From positions 1 to 60,725 of the forward strand of contig CAYUPI010000035.1 of NCBI GenBank assembly GCA_964446585.1: a stretch of DNA of 60,725 nt. Direction: 5' to 3'. The notes below the pieces were generated by a model. That model saw only the letters and a list, made by a program, of their open reading frames with translations. It was not told the DNA's origin and did no database searches. This document shows positions 1 to 8,653 of the stretch, piece by piece (position 1 is the first letter of the stretch; each line of letters starts with the position of its first letter). The stretch is from CAYUPI01 sp964446585. GTDB taxonomy: Bacteria > Verrucomicrobiota > Verrucomicrobiia > Limisphaerales > UBA8199. Both the position numbers and the translations under genes were made by a program.

Positions 1-126
1 CACTGGTCCCGTCACCCGCTCTCAGCTTTTACACACAACTCTTGACGCCACCGCAGATCGCGCCTCGTATTTTTCCGCGGAACTGCCTGGTTTCTGCTGC
101 CAAATTAAGGCGGAGCACCGGCCGGG

Positions 127-1959
127 CTACTGCAGGTGGATACGATAAAAGCGGATCGGCACGGTCGCGTTCGAGTCGATCTTGTTCGTGACGGTGCCGT
201 TGCCGACCACACCCGGCAGAATCGCCGTCCAGGCGGAGTCGGTCAGTTTGTTCTTGTATTCCAGAACATGATTCGAGCCTGCCAGCGTCGTGAAGTAGAT
301 CGTCGCGACAGTCCCAACCCTGGTCGCGGCGGTAATCGTGACTCCGGCGGGAGGACAATTCGTGGCGAGCGTTCCGAAATTACTGATGTTACCGACAATG
401 GTGCCGCAACCAGTGACCGTGGCATTGTTGGAAATGACGAGCCCATTGGCAAAGGAGTAAGTGCCACCAAGTAATTGAAAGGTGGCGGGGTGAACTCCGT
501 CCCCAACGACGAAAGGCGCGCCATTTGCCACCGTCGCGCTCTTGGCCTGGAGTGTGCCGCCGTTGAATGCAAATTGGCCGGCCACATTGGTGAGCAAGAG
601 GTTGTCCGTCGCTAAAGTTCCAGCGTTGAAAGTCATCATCCCGCTGGGAACACTGAGAAAAGCGGAGCCGCTGGCGTTGGTGATCGCGAGATTTCCCCCC
701 ACCATGACAACTTGCCCGGTCGAGATGCCGCTGACGCCCACGATAAGATTGGAAGAAAGCAGCAAGCTGCCCCCAGCCAGCGTGAGCTTGCAGGCGGTCG
801 TGTTGGTGGCGTCACCCGCGACCAAGAGCCTTGCAGCCTGCGCCAGCCCGTTGGAGAGGATCATCTGGCCCACGCCTTCGCGGCCGACCCAAATCGTCTG
901 GCCGGTCAAAGTCAGTTGGCCGCCGGTGATCAGCACCGCCCCGGTAGCGCCTTGAAATCGGCCGATGGAAAGGTCGTCGAAAAAGCTCGCCAGCCCGTTT
1001 GTCTGGAGGCTTAGTGTGCCGATGGCTCCAGCGTGTCGGCCAACCGAGACATTGGTCAAAAGCGCCGTGGCGTTCGAGATAGTCATTTCCCCCACACCGT
1101 ATCTACCGATGGCGGTTATGTCGTTGGTGGCGATGAGTTGGCCGCCAACTACCGAGACGATCCCTGTAGAGACGGCATTGTCCGCGATGTGCAATGCCGA
1201 CAAGGGATTGACCGCACCACCGCTGATGGTCACTTGGCCGCTGCCGAGATTGCCAATGAGGGTGTTTCCCAGCGTCACGGTCAGTTGACCGCCGCTAATG
1301 TTAGCTATGCCGGTGGAGTTCGTAGTATCGCCCAGGCTCAGTAATGTGGTTACAGTCACCTCTCCGCCGCTGAGGGCCAGAGTGCCCTTGGCGCCGTTGG
1401 TCCCGTTTCCGACCTGCATCATATCCGCCAGAACACGGCCGGATTTGACGGTCAAACTGGCACTGGGCGTGCGCCCAATGATCATGAACACCGTGCTGCA
1501 ATCAATCAGGCCGCTCTCCAGGGTGACGTCGCCCGCAACCATATTAAACGTCCCGCCAAGCGTCCCGTCGATGTTGAGAGCGGAATTGGTGAGTTTCAGC
1601 GCGCCGCCGCTGTCCATCGTCAGGGTGCTCAACAGCACCATGTTGGTCGTAAGATCAGTCAGTTGCAGGGTATTGGTGAAACCGGGCGGGGCCCAAAGCT
1701 GCAGTTTGTGGATGGTTAGATTGGCCGGCGGCGTGCCGGCATCAATGGTGACGACTTTCGTGTTCGCGCTGATGATTTGATTGGTGGCAAAGTCGTTGGT
1801 GGGCGCGTTGCCACTGGACCAATTCGCCGCCACCTGCCACAATCCGTCGCCTGGATTGATCCAAACGTTGGTGCTGGCAGAGGCTGTGATGGATCCGGCG
1901 GCGAGACAGAGGCTGGCGACCGTGCAGGTCAGGCCCGCCCGATTAGACTTGATTTTCAC
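127..1959 (-). CDS. Secreted beta-helix-like repeat protein with RFYR C-terminal domain
   Basis: About 610 residues from a GTG start that places a signal peptide (K-I-K-S-N-R then a hydrophobic stretch ending in ASAS) at the N-terminus. An in-frame TTG allows an extension to 2082, but the added residues are not signal-like. The mature part opens with a W-x-x-x-x-N-W-S-S-G-N-A-P element, common at the start of verrucomicrobial autotransporter-like repeat proteins. Many imperfect repeats of the type V-x-x-G-x-x-x-x-G-x-x-x-I-S-G-G-x-L follow, as expected for a parallel beta-helix. The last ~70 residues (VLEYKNKL, W-T, RFYRIHLQ) form a compact C-terminal domain that recurs in other secreted proteins of this window. 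The role is unknown; it is probably extracellular or surface-attached. No partner gene is evident. Confidence 0.75.
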   Translation of the reverse strand: MKIKSNRAGLTCTVASLCLAAGSITASASTNVWINPGDGLWQVAANWSSGNAPTNDFATNQIISANTKVVTIDAGTPPANLTIHKLQLWAPPGFTNTLQLTDLTTNMVLLSTLTMDSGGALKLTNSALNIDGTLGGTFNMVAGDVTLESGLIDCSTVFMIIGRTPSASLTVKSGRVLADMMQVGNGTNGAKGTLALSGGEVTVTTLLSLGDTTNSTGIANISGGQLTVTLGNTLIGNLGSGQVTISGGAVNPLSALHIADNAVSTGIVSVVGGQLIATNDITAIGRYGVGEMTISNATALLTNVSVGRHAGAIGTLSLQTNGLASFFDDLSIGRFQGATGAVLITGGQLTLTGQTIWVGREGVGQMILSNGLAQAARLLVAGDATNTTACKLTLAGGSLLLSSNLIVGVSGISTGQVVMVGGNLAITNASGSAFLSVPSGMMTFNAGTLATDNLLLTNVAGQFAFNGGTLQAKSATVANGAPFVVGDGVHPATFQLLGGTYSFANGLVISNNATVTGCGTIVGNISNFGTLATNCPPAGVTITAATRVGTVATIYFTTLAGSNHVLEYKNKLTDSAWTAILPGVVGNGTVTNKIDSNATVPIRFYRIHLQ

Positions 1960-2122
1960 TACAGGCAGGCATATTATCACAGCGTGCTCAAGAAAGCGAG
2001 CCGGAAGTTGCCCAATTCGCGGTTGTGGCCTGAATTCTGCTAGTCTTGGAGATCCATGGTTGACAAAGACCGAACAAACCAAGGGGCGCCCCCGTGCACC
2101 TTGCTCTGCTCAGCGCATAAGA

Positions 2123-2176
2123 TTAGCCCGCTTAAACCCGTTAATTCGCTTAACTTATTTAACCCGCTTATTTCGT
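2123..2176. repeat. 9-nt word repeat, six units starting TTA
   Basis: Six consecutive 9-mers, each starting TTA and mostly ending CCGC, CCG or CGC: TTAGCCCGC, TTAAACCCG, TTAATTCGC, TTAACTTAT, TTAACCCGC, TTATTTCGT. The array ends 8 nt before the pseudopilin start codon, so it occupies the 5' untranslated region. The units are degenerate but stay in register. It is one of several short-word arrays in the window. Confidence 0.7.
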
Positions 2177-2184
2177 TCGACTCC

Positions 2185-2931
2185 ATGACCCGTGCCTTCA
2201 CGCTGATCGAATTATTGGTCGTCATGGCTATCATTTCCATTCTGGCCGCTTTGCTGCTGCCAACCCTGGGTAAAGCCAAGGAGCGGGCCAAGGCGATCAA
2301 TTGTTTGGCCAACATGAGGCAAATGGGCATGGGTTTTGTGATGTACTCGGATGACAACAGCGACTATCTGGTTCCGGCTGAGTACTCGAAGCTGAACGGC
2401 GCGAAGGTCCAAGGGGGCTGGCCAACGCTGCTTTACGCCTCCAAATATTTGCCAGCAGAGGAGACCCCAACCTTTTATAAGGTGGCCACCGGCAGTTATG
2501 TTTTCCGCTGTCCAGCGGGCCTCCCCGAAGTCTATAAATTCCCTCCCACCTCGCGCGACGATCCCGAAGGGGCCAAGGCCTGGCCTTACCCATACGAAAG
2601 CGGAAAAAAGAGGCATCACATAGATTGTTGGTACGGAATCAACGGCACCACGCGCAATCCCGAAATCTGGCCTTTCAACCGCGTGCCGCTGGACGGGACC
2701 CGAAGGGTCTATCTGAACAAACTCAGCAAGGTGACCAAGACCTCCCGGATGCCGGTCGTCTTTGATGGCTGGTGGATCCATAATGGCAAGAATGAACGAG
2801 TCAATGCCCGCCACATGAAGGGGACCAGGACCGACGTGTTGTTCTTTGACAACAGTGCCCGGACGTTTGACACCTTTCGGTTGCCCAGCGTCAAGTCCAC
2901 CAAGGAGACGGAAGTGCGTTGGCGCTTTTGA
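2185..2931 (+). CDS. Type II secretion-like pseudopilin (prepilin N-methylation domain)
   Basis: 248 residues from the ATG that directly precedes T-R-A-F-T-L-I-E-L-L-V-V. This gives a very short leader and a classic class III prepilin signal: cleavage before F, E at mature position 5, and a hydrophobic helix ending LLLPTL. A globular periplasmic part follows (Y-S-D-D-N motif near residue 55). The tail has the H-x(n)-D-N pattern (RHMKGTRTDVLFFDNSA) seen in the large verrucomicrobial/planctomycete pseudopilin-like family. Such proteins are very numerous in these genomes and their individual roles are mostly unknown. Upstream in-frame codons back to 2056 run through the 9-nt word repeat and are unlikely to be translated. 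No secretion machinery genes lie nearby. Confidence 0.88.
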   Translation: MTRAFTLIELLVVMAIISILAALLLPTLGKAKERAKAINCLANMRQMGMGFVMYSDDNSDYLVPAEYSKLNGAKVQGGWPTLLYASKYLPAEETPTFYKVATGSYVFRCPAGLPEVYKFPPTSRDDPEGAKAWPYPYESGKKRHHIDCWYGINGTTRNPEIWPFNRVPLDGTRRVYLNKLSKVTKTSRMPVVFDGWWIHNGKNERVNARHMKGTRTDVLFFDNSARTFDTFRLPSVKSTKETEVRWRF

Positions 2932-2962
2932 GTAAGCATCGATCGCGCACGACCAGCGCCAA

Positions 2963-3643
2963 ATGGCGAATCACGAACCAACCGAGACCGACAGCAGGCC
3001 AAAACAAATCCTGGTCGCAAGCGGCGCGCTGCTGGTGATTGTCGGTTCACTGCTTTGGATTTACTTCAAGCAGCTCAAAGCGCCCAAACACAACGTCGGA
3101 CTGCACCAGCGCGTCGGTGAGGTCATGGCTGAGCAAACGGCTAAAGTCGTCGGCCATAAAGGCTGCGTCGTCCTGCTCACCATTCCACCCCGCGGCGAAC
3201 CGGAACTCCAGACCCAGTTGGCCGCCTTTAGCCGGACCCTGAAAAAACTTGGCGACTACGAGATCAAAGAGCGGGAGCTGGACCCCAAAGACCAGCCCAA
3301 ATACGGCGTGGGCGCCGGCCTGTCGGGCCGGCGGTTCGTCCGCACCGTGAAAAAGGAAGCGAAGGCCGACGCCCTCGTCTCCTTTATCGGTGCGCCAAAA
3401 CTCGCCGAGGAGGAAATCGCAGAACTGACCAAGGCACCGAAATTCATCGCCGAGTGCCGTTCCCCTGACCCGTTGCCGACGCTGTTTGAGAAGCATCTCA
3501 TCCAGGTAGCGGTGGTTTCACGTTTCTCCTTTCCCGCGCCCGGGCCGTCCAAACCGAAAACGCCGCAGGAATGGTTCGACAAACGCTACCAGGTTGTCCT
3601 GGCTGATACGGCTCCCGCGATTCAGCCCGCCGAGGGCCCCTGA
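2963..3643 (+). CDS. Hypothetical protein with one N-terminal membrane helix
   Basis: 226 residues, ATG start 31 nt after the pseudopilin stop, so probably co-transcribed with it. Residues ~17-35 (ILVASGALLVIVGSLLWIYF) form a single membrane helix preceded by a polar, mildly charged stretch, giving an N-in, C-out topology. The remaining ~185 residues are soluble, rich in charged residues and helix-forming, with no family motif I recognise. The C-terminus is proline-rich (P-A-P-G-P-S-K-P-K). No function can be assigned. Confidence 0.7.
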   Translation: MANHEPTETDSRPKQILVASGALLVIVGSLLWIYFKQLKAPKHNVGLHQRVGEVMAEQTAKVVGHKGCVVLLTIPPRGEPELQTQLAAFSRTLKKLGDYEIKERELDPKDQPKYGVGAGLSGRRFVRTVKKEAKADALVSFIGAPKLAEEEIAELTKAPKFIAECRSPDPLPTLFEKHLIQVAVVSRFSFPAPGPSKPKTPQEWFDKRYQVVLADTAPAIQPAEGP

Positions 3644-3742
3644 AGGCTGCCCGGTGCTCTCGGACTCCGGATTTCGAGCGGCGAAGGGCTCGATACGCGA
3701 CCTTTTCGCAGCACTCTTACCAAATCGCCCCAGTCGTCCCTG

Positions 3743-3770
3743 CCAGTTTCCGGTTGCCAATTCCCTGTCA
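3743..3770. repeat. 7-nt word repeat (CCAGTTT-type), four units
   Basis: Four in-register heptamers beginning CC: CCAGTTT, CCGGTTG, CCAATTC, CCTGTCA. They lie in the 288-bp gap between the hypothetical gene and typA. The rest of that gap shows no gene. Confidence 0.55.
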
Positions 3771-3885
3771 AAATGGTTTGTAGAAGTGAGCCCGGGGAAT
3801 TCCTCTTCGTAATCGTTTTCGCAATGTTCCATTCTTGACCTTTTCGCGGTTCGAGGCAAATTACCCGGCTGGATTCGTGGTCGGA

Positions 3886-3899
3886 TACCCATTACCCGT
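3886..3899. repeat. 7-nt word repeat (TACCCRT), two units
   Basis: TACCCAT followed by TACCCGT, then a diverged TGCCGAG, 33 nt upstream of the typA start. It is too short to stand alone. It is listed because it has the same 7-nt periodic style as the longer arrays in this window. Confidence 0.35.
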
Positions 3900-3931
3900 T
3901 GCCGAGCACGCTCCATCGATTTACGATAAGA

Positions 3932-5767
3932 ATGCACCACATTCGCAATATCGGCATTATTGCCCACGTCGATCACGGCAAGACGACTTTGGTGGATTGT
4001 TTGCTCAAACAGTCCGGGACCTTCCGCGCCAATCAGCACGAATCCCAGGAGGAGCGGCTAATGGATTCGATGGACCTGGAGCGCGAGAAAGGCATCACCA
4101 TCCGCGCCAAGAACGCCGCCTTCAAATACAAGAATTATCACATTAACATCGTCGATACTCCCGGCCACGCCGACTTCGGCGGCGAAGTCGAGCGGATCAT
4201 GAACATGATCGATGGCGTTCTCCTGGTAGTGGACTCGGTGGACGGGCCCCAGGCTCAAACACGGTTTGTATTGCGCAAAGCACTTGAAGCCGGCGCAAAA
4301 CCCATTGTCGTCATCAACAAAATTGATCGGGACAATGCCACGCCACACAAAGTGCTCGATGCTGTGTTCGACTTGTTCGTCTCGCTGCACGCCACCGACG
4401 AGCAGCTCGATTTCCCGATCATTTACGCCAGCGCCAAGGGTGGCTACGCCAAGGAGCAACTCGATCACGCCAGCGGCACGATGGAGCCGCTCTTCGAGTC
4501 CATCATCAAACAGATTCCCCCGCCGCGGGCCCTTGCGGGCCTGGGTTTCAAACTGCTCGTGGCTAATCTGGACTACTCCGATTACCTCGGCCGCATCGCC
4601 CTCGGCAAGATCGTTTGCGGCAAAGTGAAGGTGGGCGATCCTGCCGTTTGCATCCACGGAGATGGCCGCAAGGAGGAATCCAAGGTCACCGCCATTTATC
4701 ATTTCGAAGGGATGAAGCGAATCGAGATTCCCGAGGCCCACGCCGGGGACATCATCGGCCTGACCGGTTTCGAGGAAGTTTTTATTGGCGAGACCATCAC
4801 CGACAGCGTCGAGCGCGAACCGTTGCCGTTTGTGCCGATTGATCCGCCGACGATCCAGATGCAATTCGCCGTGAACGACGGCCCGCTCGCCGGCATGGAC
4901 GGCAAGCTCGTCACCGCCCGGCATATCTGGGAACGGCTGGTTAAAGAAGTCCGAACGAATGTGGCCTTGCGGATCGCACAGACGGATGCGCCGAATATTT
5001 TTAATGTCAGCGGCCGCGGCGAGATGCAAATCGCCATCCTGGTCGAGCAAATGCGGCGCGAAGGTTACGAAGTGCTCGTCTCTCGTCCCGAAGTGATTTA
5101 CCGCAAAGACGCCAACGGAAATCTGCTGGAACCCATCGAACGGCTGTTTCTCGAGATTCCCAAAGCCGCCATGGGTGAAGTGCTGGAAAATCTGGCTGGC
5201 CGCAAAGGGGAGATTACCAGCATGGATCATCACGGTGACGAGGTCAGCATTGAAGCGCTCATTCCGACGCGTGGCTTAATCGGTTTCGAAACCGACCTGG
5301 TCAACCAAACCCGCGGCCTTGGGGTCATGAGTCATTTGTTCCATGAGTACGGCCCGGACCGCGGCGAAATCGCCGCGCGCAAGAACGGCTCCTTGGTGAG
5401 CATGGAGAGTGGTGAAGCCATGGCCTACGCGCTCAACATGATTCAGGAGCGCGGGCGACTCATGGTCGTGCCTGGCGATGCCATTTACGCCGGCATGATA
5501 GTGGGGGAAAACGCGCGGGAGAACGACATCCCGGTCAATCCTTGCAAAGCGAAAAAGTTGACCAACATGCGCTCGCAGGGTGAGGGCAAGGGCATCCAGC
5601 TCAATCCACCATTCAAGCTCTCACTCGAGCGCGCCCTGGAATACATCGGTCCGGACGAATACGTGGAAGCGACCCCGAAGAACCTCAGGCTGCGCAAACG
5701 GCTGCTGGACGAAACCGAGCGCAAACGAGCGGCGCAGAGCCGGGCGATCAAGGTTGTAGCAGCTTGA
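3932..5767 (+). CDS. typA: Ribosome-associated GTPase TypA/BipA
   Basis: 611 residues, the normal TypA length. The ATG at 3932 gives M-H-H-I-R-N-I-G-I-I-A-H, matching the family N-terminus; a longer start at 3899 adds 11 unlikely residues. G1 is AHVDHGKTT, switch I contains E-K-G-I-T-I, G3 is DTPGHADFGGEVER, and G4 is NKIDR. EF-G-like domains II, III and V follow, then the TypA-specific C-terminal domain (MRSQGEGKGIQL, ALEYIGPDEYVEATP). The protein is a translational GTPase that binds 70S ribosomes and helps 50S assembly and stress adaptation. It stands as a single gene, convergent with the DUF465 gene 8 nt downstream. Confidence 0.97.
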   Translation: MHHIRNIGIIAHVDHGKTTLVDCLLKQSGTFRANQHESQEERLMDSMDLEREKGITIRAKNAAFKYKNYHINIVDTPGHADFGGEVERIMNMIDGVLLVVDSVDGPQAQTRFVLRKALEAGAKPIVVINKIDRDNATPHKVLDAVFDLFVSLHATDEQLDFPIIYASAKGGYAKEQLDHASGTMEPLFESIIKQIPPPRALAGLGFKLLVANLDYSDYLGRIALGKIVCGKVKVGDPAVCIHGDGRKEESKVTAIYHFEGMKRIEIPEAHAGDIIGLTGFEEVFIGETITDSVEREPLPFVPIDPPTIQMQFAVNDGPLAGMDGKLVTARHIWERLVKEVRTNVALRIAQTDAPNIFNVSGRGEMQIAILVEQMRREGYEVLVSRPEVIYRKDANGNLLEPIERLFLEIPKAAMGEVLENLAGRKGEITSMDHHGDEVSIEALIPTRGLIGFETDLVNQTRGLGVMSHLFHEYGPDRGEIAARKNGSLVSMESGEAMAYALNMIQERGRLMVVPGDAIYAGMIVGENARENDIPVNPCKAKKLTNMRSQGEGKGIQLNPPFKLSLERALEYIGPDEYVEATPKNLRLRKRLLDETERKRAAQSRAIKVVAA

Positions 5768-5775
5768 CCCTCGAC

Positions 5776-6078
5776 TTATGCAGTCGCGCGGACGACGCCC
5801 GTCCCCTCGCAGGCTGGGCAGGAGGGTGGCGCGTGACGCACCAGGTGGTAGATATAATCCTTCAACTTGGCGCGTCGCATCTTGAGCTCTTCGATCTCCT
5901 GGTCGGTCGCAAAATCAATTTCTTCCTCGATTCGGTAAACCGCGTCATCCAATCGGTGGTATTCATCGAACATCTTCCGGAAATGGTCGTCGGAGCCTTT
6001 CAGGCGCCGAATGATTTCACGATGTTCAGGGAATTCCCGCAGGATTGGATGATGGAGGTCCATGGTGGAGTCTGGCAT
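5776..6078 (-). CDS. DUF465 / YdcH-like small helical protein with CPACEGTG tail
   Basis: About 100 residues from the ATG giving M-P-D-S-T-M-D-L-H-H-P; the second ATG at 6063 is equally possible. The core (HHPILREFPEHREIIRRLK, D-x-x-F-x-x-x-F-D-E-Y-H-x-L-D, then I-x-x-x-E, L-K-M-R-R-A-x-L-K-D) is the two-helix DUF465 (YdcH/SlyX-like) signature. Unusually, the protein ends with P-S-C-P-A-C-E-G-T-G, a single CxxCxGxG unit like those of DnaJ zinc modules. Function is unknown in all members. It is convergent with typA. Confidence 0.8.
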   Translation of the reverse strand: MPDSTMDLHHPILREFPEHREIIRRLKGSDDHFRKMFDEYHRLDDAVYRIEEEIDFATDQEIEELKMRRAKLKDYIYHLVRHAPPSCPACEGTGVVRATA

Positions 6079-6460
6079 TGGCTTGTAGCCGGTTTGTTTG
6101 TTGAACGTAACCGTTAGTGGACAGACGCATCCCACCCCAAATGGGGCGGGTGAATCGGTCGGTGTTTCGAGCGGCGCTGCGGAAGGTCAATTCTGGGACC
6201 GAATTTTCGGCTGGCGAGTATTCGGCTGTGTCGCGTCGCACTAAATCCATTCGCGGTCGGCCGCACATTGCAGCCTGAAAGACTCTACCCCAAAGTTCGG
6301 CAGAGTAAAGCCTTTCTTTTCGAGTCTTACACGCCGCTGAGATTTCCCTCCTCCAGGAGTTCGTTCCTTGCGTTGCACCCGCGGTTGCGCTGGCCTTAAC
6401 CAAGCCGGCAATTAGCAGCGTGGCAATGGCGAGGGCGGCCCAGCACGCTGTCCACTGCAC
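6026..6460 (-). CDS. Possible small secreted protein (doubtful)
   Basis: 144 codons from a GTG, with an AGGAG overlapping the upstream gene's stop (TAGGAGCTTGTG) as a ribosome site. The first ~27 residues (M-Q-W-T-A-C-W then A-A-L-A-I-A-T-L-L-I-A-G-L) look like a signal peptide. The rest is Arg-rich and matches no family I know. Its 3' end overlaps the DUF465 gene by ~50 nt. Without it, 6079-6466 would be an empty 388-bp stretch. It may be a chance frame or a decayed gene. Confidence 0.25.
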   Translation of the reverse strand: MQWTACWAALAIATLLIAGLVKASATAGATQGTNSWRREISAACKTRKERLYSAELWGRVFQAAMCGRPRMDLVRRDTAEYSPAENSVPELTFRSAARNTDRFTRPIWGGMRLSTNGYVQQTNRLQANARLHHGPPSSNPAGIP

Positions 6461-6466
6461 AAGCTC

Positions 6467-8467
6467 CTAGCCCGCCAACTCGACTCCAACGAGGCAGACA
6501 TCGTCCGCGAAGCTCCTGTCGGCCGAAAAATTCCTGATTTCCTCGAGGAGTTCGTCGAAAAGTTGAGGGGCAGGCAGTTGCAAGCGCCGCTGGACGGCAT
6601 CGAGTACCAGGCTCTGGCTGTAAAGCTGGTTGTTCGCGTCCTGGACCTCGAAGAGGCCATCGGTGAAGAGCATGATCAAGTCTTTGGGAGCGAGCTTCAC
6701 GTCGGTGCCTTCATAGACAGTTTCGTCCATCAATCCCAGGGCGGCCTGGCTCTTGCCCGAGCTATTGACGAGGGCCCGCGCCTCGCCGGCGCTGCGGCGG
6801 ACGTGCAGAGGCTTGGGATGGCCAGCGTTGGCAAAACGCATCGCGCCAGTCTGGCAGTTAGCGACAAAGTAAATGGCCGTGGTCAAGACCGGCGTGCCGG
6901 TCGGCCTAAGGATCGCGCACAGGTCGCGATTGAGCTTGGTCAGGAACTTCCCCGGATGCCGAGCTACCGGCTTGAGTTCCTCGACGAGCGCGCGGACCAT
7001 CGCCGTGACCAGGGCAGAGCGCACTCCGTGGCCGGCCACGTCGCAAATGAACACCGCGGCTTCCGTGTCCGACAGGGCGGAAACAGCGAAGAAATCTCCG
7101 CCCACAGTCCCGGAGGGGAGATAGCGGTTGGTGAACTGGAACTGGCTGGCGGCGGGCGCCGCCTGGCGTGGAAACGACGGATACTGCTGGGGCAGCATCG
7201 TCAGTTGGATCTCGCGCGCCATCTTCAGGTCATCTTCCATTTGCAGATTTTTGGCGCGAAGTTCGTTGCGGCTCTGCGCCAGTAACGCATTAACCCGGCG
7301 AATCTTCTCTTCGGCCATCCGCTGCTGGGTGATGTCCCAGAAAATTCCTTGCAAGCCCAGGACGCTGCCGGCGGCATCGTACAGCGGCGTTTTTACGACC
7401 TGGACATAAAGCTTTTCGGTGCTGCCGGGCGGTTGATGTTCTTCTACCGTTTCGTACAGTTTCCCGGTCTGTATCACCCGCCGGTCGTCCCGCTGGTATT
7501 TCTCAGCGAGTTCGGCCGGGAAGAAGTCGAAGTCGGTCTTGCCGACGATTTCATGGAGCTTTCGGCCCAGAATCTTGCAGAATTGCTGGTTGGCGAAGGT
7601 AAACCGGCCTTCCAGGTTTTTGCGGAAAATATTTTGCGGGAGGGTTTCCACCAGTGAATGATAAAGTGTTTCAGAATTCCGCAGGTTTTCCTCCGCCTGA
7701 CGGCGTTGCGTGATGTCTTCAACCGTTCCCTCATAGTACAACAGGTGGCCGTCGGCGTTCCGCACAGCGCGGCAGTTTTCCGAGATCCAAATCACCGAAC
7801 CATCTTTCCGGTACACCTGCGATTCGAAATCGCTCAAGGTGTCGTGTTCTTGCATCAGCCGGGTGAATTCCTCGCGCCGGCCCGGCTGCACATACAAGCT
7901 CCGGCTGATGTCGGTCAGGGTTTGGATCAACTCCTCGGGGGATGCGTAGCCATAAATCCGGGCCAGCGCCGCATTTGCCATGAGGTAATGTCCGTCGGGC
8001 GTGGTTTGGAAAATGCCTTCCACCAGGTGATCGAAGACACTGTGATACTTTTGCTCCGCCACCATCAACGCCCGATCCGTCCGATGCCGTTCGATCGCGT
8101 GGCGAATCGAGCGTTCCAGCCAGCCGGGATTGAGCTGGTTTTTCACAAGGTAATCATGCGCGCCGGCATGCACAGCTTCCAGGGCCACCGCTTCGTTATC
8201 TGCCTCACCCGCGACGATAACCGGCAGTTGCGGCGCTTCGGCTCGGAGCAGGGAGACGTTGCCAAGGCCGGCCCCATCCGGCACCGAAAGATCCATCACC
8301 ACGACATCGAAATTGTTGCAGTTAATGGCCGATAATCCGTCCCGCAACCCACTCGTCGTCAGCATCTCTGCCGGCACATCGCGGGCCTGTTCCAGCATTT
8401 CGCCGACACTCCGTGTGAATCCGGGGTCATGCTCGATCAACAACACTTTCAGACGGTTCTGCGGCAT
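6467..8467 (-). CDS. Response regulator with two PAS domains and SpoIIE-type PP2C phosphatase
   Basis: 666 residues from ATG at 8467 (M-P-Q-N-R-L-K-V-L-L-I-E-H-D); 11 extra codons upstream are less likely. Domain order: receiver (acidic pocket D14, phosphoacceptor D59 in VVVMDLSVPDG, K in YLVKNQ); PAS 1 (~145-265, PAC motif Y-Y-E-G-T-V-E-D-I-T); PAS 2 (~270-390, L-Q-G-I-F-W-D-I-T); a coiled coil (~390-425); and a SpoIIE/RsbU phosphatase (from MLPQQYPSFP, G-G-D-F-F, I-C-D-V-A-G-H-G, LFTDGLFE). Family role: phosphorylation or sensory state controls dephosphorylation of an anti-sigma-factor antagonist. No antagonist or kinase gene is adjacent. Confidence 0.9.
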   Translation of the reverse strand: MPQNRLKVLLIEHDPGFTRSVGEMLEQARDVPAEMLTTSGLRDGLSAINCNNFDVVVMDLSVPDGAGLGNVSLLRAEAPQLPVIVAGEADNEAVALEAVHAGAHDYLVKNQLNPGWLERSIRHAIERHRTDRALMVAEQKYHSVFDHLVEGIFQTTPDGHYLMANAALARIYGYASPEELIQTLTDISRSLYVQPGRREEFTRLMQEHDTLSDFESQVYRKDGSVIWISENCRAVRNADGHLLYYEGTVEDITQRRQAEENLRNSETLYHSLVETLPQNIFRKNLEGRFTFANQQFCKILGRKLHEIVGKTDFDFFPAELAEKYQRDDRRVIQTGKLYETVEEHQPPGSTEKLYVQVVKTPLYDAAGSVLGLQGIFWDITQQRMAEEKIRRVNALLAQSRNELRAKNLQMEDDLKMAREIQLTMLPQQYPSFPRQAAPAASQFQFTNRYLPSGTVGGDFFAVSALSDTEAAVFICDVAGHGVRSALVTAMVRALVEELKPVARHPGKFLTKLNRDLCAILRPTGTPVLTTAIYFVANCQTGAMRFANAGHPKPLHVRRSAGEARALVNSSGKSQAALGLMDETVYEGTDVKLAPKDLIMLFTDGLFEVQDANNQLYSQSLVLDAVQRRLQLPAPQLFDELLEEIRNFSADRSFADDVCLVGVELAG

Positions 8468-8653
8468 ACCAGTCGGCGGCTTAGCCCGGGTCCAAGCCAA
8501 ACCACTGCACTAGCATCGCAGGATTCCCCGCCTCCGGCAAGTTGTATTGCTTTGGCTCGTGGGTACAGAGCGCATCTTGACACTACGGCCATAATAGAGG
8601 CGTCAGAACGGTTCCTCATCCGAAGACGTGAACCTCAACCCATAGAAAGGAAT

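Noticed and set aside
127..2082. Periodic gene-internal repeats at 127-1959 and 12976-15186 as CRISPR or satellite DNA
   Set aside because: The repeats are protein-level beta-helix turns with variable DNA and no fixed spacers.
4058..5233. 391-codon minus-strand frame opposite typA
   Set aside because: It is a mirror of the typA coding sequence with no start context or domain of its own.
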